Below, one piece after another: positions 1 to 3,942 of a stretch of 7,076 bases of DNA. How positions within the stretch are numbered: the stretch's first letter is position 1; each line of letters begins with the position of its first letter. The stretch lies in contig JAJZPP010000030.1 in the NCBI GenBank assembly GCA_021811115.1, forward strand, positions 1 through 7,076. Direction: 5' to 3'. A program made the translations under genes and the position numbers. This stretch comes from a bacterium. GTDB taxonomy: Bacteria > Chlamydiota > Chlamydiia > Chlamydiales > FEN-1388. The notes under the pieces were generated by a model that saw nothing but the letters and a program-made list of their open reading frames with translations, was not told the origin of the DNA and made no database searches.

Positions 1-41
1 TGTATACCATGCCTACATACCTATGTAAGCCATGGTATACA
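1..41. repeat. Near-perfect 41-base palindrome (inverted repeat)
   Basis: The outer arms, TGTATACCATG (1-11) and CATGGTATACA (31-41), are exact reverse complements. The symmetry continues inward after a one-base mismatch: C13-T14 pair with A28-G29, A27 is bulged, and ACATA (15-19) pairs with TATGT (22-26). Nearly the whole element is self-complementary. It lies about 130 bases beyond the stop of the minus-strand ABC permease gene. No T-run follows it on the plus strand, and the minus-strand continuation is outside the window, so terminator function cannot be judged. Other possibilities are an operator for a dimeric regulator of a gene to the left, or one copy of a dispersed palindromic element. 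The bases from 42 to 173 hold no gene I can support. Confidence 0.75.
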
Positions 42-173
42 AAGTTTAATCTGCAAAAAAATACATGCCATCTATTCAAGGGATTTAAGGGATGTTGTAC
101 TAGCCTCTGCGCTGATGAAAAGGCTTAAAAAACGTCGTGTGTGCGATCGGTGTCAGATCTGTCCAAAGCGCAG

Positions 174-986
174 CTAATATAAAATTTTTGGATACATACG
201 GGCCGCAATGAGCAAAAGTACCACCAAAAGGAACAATCCCACTCCAAAATCAACTCCCAACCCGAACTGACTCATCTCGTTGTGAATCATTAACGATCGT
301 ATCGCATCCACTTGGTACGTCATGGGGTTAATTCGAGATGCCACTTGCAACCATGGTGGCATTCTATCAATAGGATACAGCGCGTTGCTCGCGAAGAAGA
401 GAGGCATCGTCAGCACCTGTCCGATTCCCATAAAGCGTTCTCGTTTTTTCACAATGCAAGCGATAATCAGTGAAAAGGTAGCAAAGAGGGCGCCAGAGAG
501 CACCACCATGGCGAGCACTCCTAACAACCCCTCCACATCGAGCCGTAGGTCTATCCCGAGAAAAAGGGCCAGAATGTAGATAATGAGTACCTGGGAAAGG
601 CTCCTGATGCCTGCTGCAAGCCCCCTTCCGGTCACCAAGGCCAACCGCGGTGCAGGACTCACTATTATCTTGTGAACCACTCCAAGATCCCGTTCCCATA
701 TCAGGGCGATGCCATAAAAGATAGCGATAAACAGAACGCTTTGAGCCAAAATCCCGGGTGCCAGGTAATTGAGATACGAGAGGCCTCCTGTGGGACCACC
801 TACAGCCCTCGCCATCGCTTGGCCAAAAATCAACAACCAGATAAGCGGCTGTACCATTCGTGTCAGGACCTCTGAAGGATCATGACGCAACTTGCGCATA
901 TCCGCATCGAGAATTGCAAAGGTTTGTTGTATGGGAAGAAACCAGCTATCCCCGGTGCGCGATCGCACGCCTTCTTTGCTTAACAT
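174..986 (-). CDS. ABC-2 type transporter permease (DrrB/NodJ-like)
   Basis: This is the 270-residue inner-membrane subunit of an ABC exporter of the ABC-2 family, the family that includes DrrB (drug efflux), NodJ and polysaccharide exporters. After a cytoplasmic N-terminus comes the family-typical stretch RKLRHDPSEVLTRMVQP (31-47), leading into helix 1 (about 45-60). Further hydrophobic segments lie near 76-97, 130-146, 152-179, 188-206 and 244-263, giving the expected six helices. The C-terminal signature ALYPIDRMPPWL...INPMTYQVDAIR (about 202-230) is characteristic of the family. The gene starts inside the upstream ATPase gene with a 41-base overlap, which suggests translational coupling. 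No convincing Shine-Dalgarno sequence precedes this ATG, so the start is uncertain; the next in-frame ATG is residue 30, which would remove the region just before helix 1. It ends with TAG. The substrate cannot be inferred, so I give no gene symbol. Confidence 0.88.
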   Translation of the reverse strand: MLSKEGVRSRTGDSWFLPIQQTFAILDADMRKLRHDPSEVLTRMVQPLIWLLIFGQAMARAVGGPTGGLSYLNYLAPGILAQSVLFIAIFYGIALIWERDLGVVHKIIVSPAPRLALVTGRGLAAGIRSLSQVLIIYILALFLGIDLRLDVEGLLGVLAMVVLSGALFATFSLIIACIVKKRERFMGIGQVLTMPLFFASNALYPIDRMPPWLQVASRINPMTYQVDAIRSLMIHNEMSQFGLGVDFGVGLFLLVVLLLIAARMYPKILY

Positions 987-1761
987 GGGTATAGGTATCG
1001 CCTTCTTTTATTGAGGTTCCTGTGTAATGCATAAACACATTGTTGAGCGTCGCTTGTGGGCCAACCATTGCCTTAAGCTTTGCCGGGGTATCCATGGTAA
1101 CAATATGTCCAAGATGCATGAATGCCACCATATCACAGAGCAGATCGGCCTCATCCATGTCATGGGTTGTCAGCAGAATTGTGGTTCCATACTGTTCTCT
1201 CAACACCTGAATACGGTGCCAGAGGACCTGTCGAGCCGCAGGATCAAGGCCAACAGTTGGTTCATCGAGGAAAAGGACTTTTGGAAGGTGGAGAAGCGCT
1301 TGCGCGATCTCAAGTCGCCTAATCATTCCGCCAGAATAGTGGTTGACCAATTGATGGGCAGCCTCTTTTAAGCCCATAAAATCGAGGACTTCACGGATTC
1401 TCTTCTCTCGCTGTTGTCGTGGCAGACCGTATAGCTTTCCCGAAAGCAAAAGGTTTTCGTATCCAGAAAGGTCCCCATCGGCAGACAGAAGCTGAGGCAC
1501 ATATCCAATGGTCCGCCGTACGTACGATGGCGCTTGAACGATATCATAGCCACACACCATCGCTGTCCCTGAGGTTGGCGGTAGCAGTGTGGTGAGCATT
1601 TTGATGGTGGTGGTTTTCCCAGCGCCGTTCGGACCAAGTAAACCTAAAACACTCCCATGGGGGACTTGGAAAGAAATCTTTTCGACGGCAGGGACCCCAT
1701 TATAGGAACGAGTGAGGTCAAAAACCTCAATTGCAGGCGGATCGATTTCTTGCAGAGGCAT
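946..1761 (-). CDS. ABC transporter ATP-binding protein (DrrA-like)
   Basis: This is the cytoplasmic ATPase that powers the permease encoded immediately downstream. From the chosen start it is 271 residues. All nucleotide-binding-domain motifs are present: Walker A GPNGAGKTT (43-51), Q-loop YVPQ (Q90), signature YSGGMIRRLEIAQALL (142-157; SGGM instead of SGGQ, as in the DrrA group), Walker B VLFLDEP (162-168) with the following D-loop, and the switch histidine in LLTTHDMDEAD (H200). The family's C-terminal phrase appears as ATLNNVFMHYTGT (about 237-249). The frame stays open upstream to an ATG at 1816-1818, but that would overlap a tRNA gene. The ATG at 1759-1761, preceded by AAAGGG, is the better start and leaves 27 bases after the tRNA. 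The last 41 bases overlap the permease start. The gene probably depends on the tRNA promoter upstream, because I see no separate promoter in that 27-base gap. Confidence 0.92.
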   Translation of the reverse strand: MPLQEIDPPAIEVFDLTRSYNGVPAVEKISFQVPHGSVLGLLGPNGAGKTTTIKMLTTLLPPTSGTAMVCGYDIVQAPSYVRRTIGYVPQLLSADGDLSGYENLLLSGKLYGLPRQQREKRIREVLDFMGLKEAAHQLVNHYSGGMIRRLEIAQALLHLPKVLFLDEPTVGLDPAARQVLWHRIQVLREQYGTTILLTTHDMDEADLLCDMVAFMHLGHIVTMDTPAKLKAMVGPQATLNNVFMHYTGTSIKEGDTYTHVKQRRRAIAHRG

Positions 1762-1788
1762 ACCCTTTGCGCAGCCCGTATGGAGAGA

Positions 1789-1861
1789 TAGCGGCAGTTG
1801 GGCTCGAACCAACGACACACGGATTATGATTCCGTTGCTCTACCAGCTGAGCTATGCCGCT
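1789..1861 (-). tRNA. tRNA with CAU anticodon, probably elongator tRNA-Met
   Basis: A complete 73-base cloverleaf can be read on the minus strand. The acceptor AGCGGCA pairs 7/7 with TGCCGCT, and the discriminator base is A. The D arm is GCTC/GAGC with an 8-base loop, the anticodon stem is ACGGA/TCCGT around loop ATCATAA (anticodon CAT), and the T arm is GTTGG/CCAAC with loop TTCGAGC. CCA is not encoded; the genomic bases after the discriminator are TCT. The fully paired acceptor end excludes an initiator tRNA. The CAU anticodon also fits the tRNA-Ile that is converted by TilS lysidine modification; the acceptor sequence favours elongator Met, but I cannot settle this by eye. It lies 20 bases downstream of tRNA-fMet and 27 bases before the ABC ATPase gene. 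Confidence 0.93.
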
Positions 1862-1881
1862 GGCTATTTCTGAATAAAGAA

Positions 1882-1954
1882 TAGCGGGGGAAGGATTCGA
1901 ACCTCCGACCTTTGGGTTATGAGCCCAACGAGCTAACCCCTGCTCCACCCCGCG
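1882..1954 (-). tRNA. Initiator tRNA-fMet (CAU)
   Basis: This 73-base minus-strand cloverleaf has initiator hallmarks. The acceptor CGCGGGG faces CCCCGCT, leaving the first pair (C1 opposite U72) unpaired, which is the feature recognised by methionyl-tRNA formyltransferase. The anticodon stem TTGGG/CCCAA carries the three consecutive G-C pairs next to the loop CTCATAA that favour the ribosomal P site. The D arm is GAGC/GCTC with an 8-base loop, and the T arm is GGAGG/CCTTC (one G-U) with loop TTCGAAT. In E. coli the mismatch is C1-A72; here it is C1-U72. CCA is not encoded and must be added by the CCA-adding enzyme. It is the first gene of an apparent transcription unit continuing into a second tRNA and the ABC exporter genes. 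Confidence 0.95.
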
Positions 1955-1962
1955 ATAGGATC

Positions 1963-1995
1963 AACCGAAGTCAGAAGTCTACCCTTCTGTCGGTT
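1963..1995. repeat. Bulged 12-bp hairpin overlapping the tRNA promoter
   Basis: On the plus strand, AACCGA (1963-1968) pairs with TCGGTT (1990-1995), and CAGAAG (1972-1977) pairs with CTTCTG (1984-1989). A three-base bulge (AGT, 1969-1971) separates the two stems and TCTACC forms a six-base loop. Four T residues (1994-1997) overlap and follow the 3' arm on the plus strand, so it could act weakly as a plus-strand terminator, although no plus-strand gene lies upstream. The candidate -10 box of the minus-strand tRNA promoter (1976-1981) sits in the apical part, so a role as DNA symmetry bound by a regulator is also possible. Confidence 0.55.
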
Positions 1996-2005
1996 TTAGA
2001 CGCAA
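1976..2005 (-). promoter_or_regulatory. Candidate promoter of the tRNA-fMet transcription unit
   Basis: On the minus strand, TTGCGT (2000-2005) and TAGACT (1976-1981) are separated by 18 bases, a fair match to a sigma70/sigma66-type promoter. Transcription would start near 1969, giving a leader of about 15 bases before tRNA-fMet, as is usual for stable-RNA genes. The predicted transcript would cover both tRNAs and could continue into the ABC ATPase and permease genes. This is inference from position and consensus only. Confidence 0.45.
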
Positions 2006-2072
2006 GCTGTTTTTTCAGGCTCCCCTCCATCCGCGACCCGGTAACGAAAAACAAATTTTACTGAGTTATTTT

Positions 2073-2102
2073 TTGGCTAATAATTCTCTTTTTTGATATC
2101 AT
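2073..2102 (+). promoter_or_regulatory. Weak candidate promoter for the plus-strand gene
   Basis: The region 2041-2146 is strikingly AT-rich compared with the rest of the window and lies before the only plus-strand gene. Within it, TTGGCT (2073-2078) and TATCAT (2097-2102) are 18 bases apart. An alternative -35 is TTGATA (2093-2098), but it has only poorly placed -10 partners around 2117-2124. I am confident that a promoter lies somewhere in this AT-rich stretch, and much less so about which hexamers are used. Confidence 0.3.
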
Positions 2103-2146
2103 AAAAACCGCATCTTTTTATTTATAGCTATGAGGAAACATATATT

Positions 2147-2896
2147 ATGTGTATCAATGCATTAACGAGCGCAGCGAGCGCAATCAGCCATGGTATTTAT
2201 GCTGTCGCAAAGGGCATCGGGCATGTTGTGAGCTCCATTTGCCATAAAGTGGCAGGCATAGCCGCCCGCATTTTCGGAAAAGCCCCTTCTCAATCATCGA
2301 CTCCTGCTAAACCCGTCAACGCGACCCCAATCGCAGAGAGCCAAAATCCAAAACAGAAAGAGCTTGGCCAACGAGTTCACGAGGCAGCAGCGAAGAAAGA
2401 AATTGGAACACAAACCGAAACCCCTACAAGTCTCGTACAACTCCTCCCCCCGAAAGATGTTTGCCTTGCAGTACAACCCAGAACGATGCGACACGCTGCT
2501 GTATGTAACGAAATCCGCAGACCCCACCTCGAAGGGATAGAAAAACCAAATCCGAGAATCGACCAACAATTCCTCACGTTCAATCGCGAATTCCTTCTCT
2601 TCATGAACCTTCTCAAAAACTGTAAGCCAATAACGATCAACGTCTCATTTCCTAAGAACGCAAAGCCTGTTGTTCCGGTTGCCTCCAAACCAGCTCTTCT
2701 TATGGCTCCTGAGGCTACTCCGGTCATGGCGAAAAAACGAAGAGAGATCTCCTCGGAAAAGCTTGCGGAAATCATGGGCTTCTATTGCAACAAGGCACAG
2801 GGAAGAATGCATGCTGCACTCAATATGGCGGGAGTCACTGAACAAGCCGACCGAGAAGCAGCCACGGCACAGCTCAAAAAATCTAAGCTGATCTAA
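2147..2896 (+). CDS. Hypothetical protein, 249 aa, possibly secreted or membrane-associated
   Basis: I do not recognise this protein. It starts at ATG 2147 behind GAGGA (2132-2136, a 10-base spacing, slightly long) and ends with TAA. Residues 1-44 are rich in Ala, Gly, Ile, Val and Ser, with scattered His, Lys and Cys, and could form one or two amphipathic or weakly hydrophobic helices. No cleavable signal peptide is obvious. Residues 45-95 are a polar, Pro/Ser/Thr/Lys-rich linker. About 140-170 is a more ordered segment (FLTFNREFLLFMNLL, then a likely beta strand ITINVSF). Residues 172-195 are Pro/Ala/Val-rich, followed by a basic cluster KKRR (196-199) and a helical, charged C-terminus. There are six cysteines. 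It is monocistronic: its own AT-rich upstream region, a strong terminator, and opposite-strand genes on both sides. A lineage-specific host-interaction or inclusion-related protein is conceivable in Chlamydiota, but this is speculation from composition. Confidence 0.75.
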   Translation: MCINALTSAASAISHGIYAVAKGIGHVVSSICHKVAGIAARIFGKAPSQSSTPAKPVNATPIAESQNPKQKELGQRVHEAAAKKEIGTQTETPTSLVQLLPPKDVCLAVQPRTMRHAAVCNEIRRPHLEGIEKPNPRIDQQFLTFNREFLLFMNLLKNCKPITINVSFPKNAKPVVPVASKPALLMAPEATPVMAKKRREISSEKLAEIMGFYCNKAQGRMHAALNMAGVTEQADREAATAQLKKSKLI

Positions 2897-2941
2897 GGAA
2901 CTGTGCAAAAATAGCGATAACTGAAACGTACTGCTATTGCA

Positions 2942-2981
2942 AAGCCCACAGCGGCATCAAATCCGCTGTGGGCTTTTTTTT
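2942..2981 (+). terminator. Intrinsic terminator of the plus-strand hypothetical gene
   Basis: AAGCCCACAGCGG (2942-2954) and CCGCTGTGGGCTT (2963-2975) form a perfect 13-bp stem with an 8-base loop, followed by a run of eight T (2974-2981). It begins 45 bases after the hypothetical gene's stop. The T-run overlaps the last bases of the convergent pgsA stop codon. In the minus direction only three T residues follow the stem, so it may also help end pgsA transcription, but less efficiently. Confidence 0.93.
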
Positions 2982-3708
2982 ATCGATTCACCTCGAAGCC
3001 TTTCTTCCTACGCCCCCACTTTCGTCGGCGAATGAGAGCGCGACGGACATAGTGGAAGTTGGTGTAGAGATACTCAACGCCCGAATAAAGGGCGTACGCA
3101 GCAGCTACAAGGGCAATCCATGTGCTAGATTGGCGTAAGACTTCGACACTCACCACCCCGAGGGAATACGGGATGAGCATCGCCGTAATGGAGGCGGCGC
3201 TGATCGCTTGAATGACCGCCTTAATCTTCCCAGATGGCCGAGCTGCCAATGCAAATCCACGCAAGGCGCACACCGTCCGCAACGTACTCACAACGGCGTC
3301 GCGATAGATAAACAGGAAGACAATGAGGAGCGGAAGCGAGACTGGAGGCCGAGTAAAGGCTAGGAAGATAGAAATGCGGGCAATACTATCCGCCATCGGG
3401 TCGAGGAGCTTTCCCAAATCGGTGACCTGATCAAACTTCCTGGCCAAATATCCATCCAGCGCATCGGAGGTCTCAAGCGCTGCGAGCAGAAGCAGGAGAC
3501 AGTAGGGCAGAGCCACTTCGGAGATGCCAAGCGAGTCATACTCCAAATACATAAACAAAAAGATGGGGCTGATGAAAATACGGATAAGCGTCGTCACATT
3601 AGCCACAGTCAGAACGGTTGGCCCACCAATCGGATGCTGCACGATCTGCTCGAATCGAGCCCCAATTTTTTCTTTCGAAAACCCTCTCTGGCCTGCCTCT
3701 AAACTCAT
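2980..3708 (-). CDS. pgsA: CDP-alcohol phosphatidyltransferase, probable PgsA
   Basis: This is probably the membrane enzyme that transfers the phosphatidyl group from CDP-diacylglycerol to glycerol-3-phosphate, the committed step to phosphatidylglycerol. The 242-residue protein has the complete family motif D-x2-DG-x2-AR-x8-G-x3-D-x3-D: D82, D85, G86, A89, R90, G99, D103 and D107. Assignment to PgsA rather than another CDP-alcohol transferase rests on the NVTTLIRI entry helix (37-44), YRDAVVSTLR (about 135-144, matching the usual REFxxSxLR) and SGKIKAVIQ (159-167, matching GKxKTxxQ). Multiple hydrophobic helices follow the family pattern. The ATG at 3708 has a good ribosome site (AAGGTGG, four bases upstream). 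Oddities are an N-terminal extension of about 33 residues before the first conserved helix, Ser after the last Asp where Lys is usual (DPMADS), and a strongly basic C-terminus (about 222-236). It has its own promoter about 95 bases upstream. Confidence 0.85.
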   Translation of the reverse strand: MSLEAGQRGFSKEKIGARFEQIVQHPIGGPTVLTVANVTTLIRIFISPIFLFMYLEYDSLGISEVALPYCLLLLLAALETSDALDGYLARKFDQVTDLGKLLDPMADSIARISIFLAFTRPPVSLPLLIVFLFIYRDAVVSTLRTVCALRGFALAARPSGKIKAVIQAISAASITAMLIPYSLGVVSVEVLRQSSTWIALVAAAYALYSGVEYLYTNFHYVRRALIRRRKWGRRKKGFEVNR

Positions 3709-3733
3709 AGGTCCACCTTAGAATCGACGCTTG

Positions 3734-3751
3734 TCCCATCCTAAAATGGGA
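3734..3751 (-). repeat. Small hairpin in the pgsA leader
   Basis: TCCCAT (3734-3739) and ATGGGA (3746-3751) form a perfect 6-bp stem with a 6-base loop. It would lie in the 5' leader of pgsA mRNA, about 25 bases upstream of the ribosome-binding site. No T-run follows it on the minus strand, so it is not an intrinsic terminator. It may be chance or an mRNA structure. Confidence 0.35.
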
Positions 3752-3801
3752 AAAAGAGCCTTTTGATACCTCAAACGACAGCCCAACGAACCGTCTTGGG
3801 T

Positions 3802-3831
3802 ATCATAGCCAAATCTGTTGAGGGTCGTCAA
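3802..3831 (-). promoter_or_regulatory. Strong candidate promoter for pgsA
   Basis: On the minus strand, TTGACG (3826-3831) and TATGAT (3802-3807) are separated by 18 bases. Each hexamer differs from the sigma70 consensus at one position, which makes this the best promoter match in the window. Transcription would begin near 3795 and give a pgsA leader of about 87 bases. This suggests that pgsA can be transcribed independently of the rpoBC operon. Confidence 0.6.
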
Positions 3832-3893
3832 CATCTCAACGGCCTCACTCTCCCGAATTTCTAAAAATGATACGATGTGCAAATTTTCGATGG

Positions 3894-3930
3894 TCTTTTG
3901 TGCCTGCCGCTGCACGCCAGGCACAAAAGA
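3894..3930. repeat. Perfect 13-bp inverted repeat downstream of rpoC
   Basis: TCTTTTGTGCCTG (3894-3906) and CAGGCACAAAAGA (3918-3930) are exact reverse complements with an 11-base loop. The hairpin begins 12 bases after the rpoC stop, where a transcription terminator is expected. The T tract is on the 5' arm and the A tract on the 3' arm in either direction, the reverse of a standard intrinsic terminator. It could therefore act as a 3'-end-stabilising structure, a factor-assisted terminator or a protein site. CAGGCAC occurs again at 3948-3954 in the last rpoC codons. The rest of the gap between pgsA and rpoC (3709-3942) holds the pgsA promoter and leader, and no gene I am confident in. Confidence 0.8.
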
Positions 3931-3942
3931 GACGTAAAAGTA

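Noticed and set aside
115..177. A 20-codon plus-strand frame encoding a basic peptide with CDRCQIC.
   Set aside because: It has no Shine-Dalgarno sequence, is very short, overlaps the end of the permease gene on the opposite strand, and has no recognisable relatives.
1762..1818. A longer ATPase start at ATG 1816-1818, adding 19 residues.
   Set aside because: It would run through the 3' half of a well-formed tRNA gene, and the added residues are not family-like. The ATG at 1759-1761 fits the tRNA boundary and has a purine-rich AAAGGG before it.
1727..1948. A minus-strand frame whose translation includes the phrases VGGSNPSPA and VGSSPTA.
   Set aside because: These phrases are the usual spurious translation of tRNA T-arms; the stretch is explained by the two tRNA genes.
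1882..2146. Possible mobile-element integration next to tRNA-fMet, with the orphan gene as cargo.
   Set aside because: The orphan gene lies at the 5' side of the tRNA, whereas integrases usually use the 3' end. There is no integrase, no duplicated tRNA end and no direct repeat at 1882-2146.
2130..2165. An 11-codon plus-strand frame overlapping the start of the hypothetical gene, a possible leader peptide.
   Set aside because: Its ATG overlaps the only Shine-Dalgarno sequence, it has no ribosome site of its own, and its length is within chance.
3718..3924. A 68-codon minus-strand gene starting at GTG 3922-3924.
   Set aside because: There is no ribosome site, the start lies inside the hairpin arm, a strong pgsA promoter lies within it, and the product is not recognisable. 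It is kept only as a finding about the frame after the rpoC stop.
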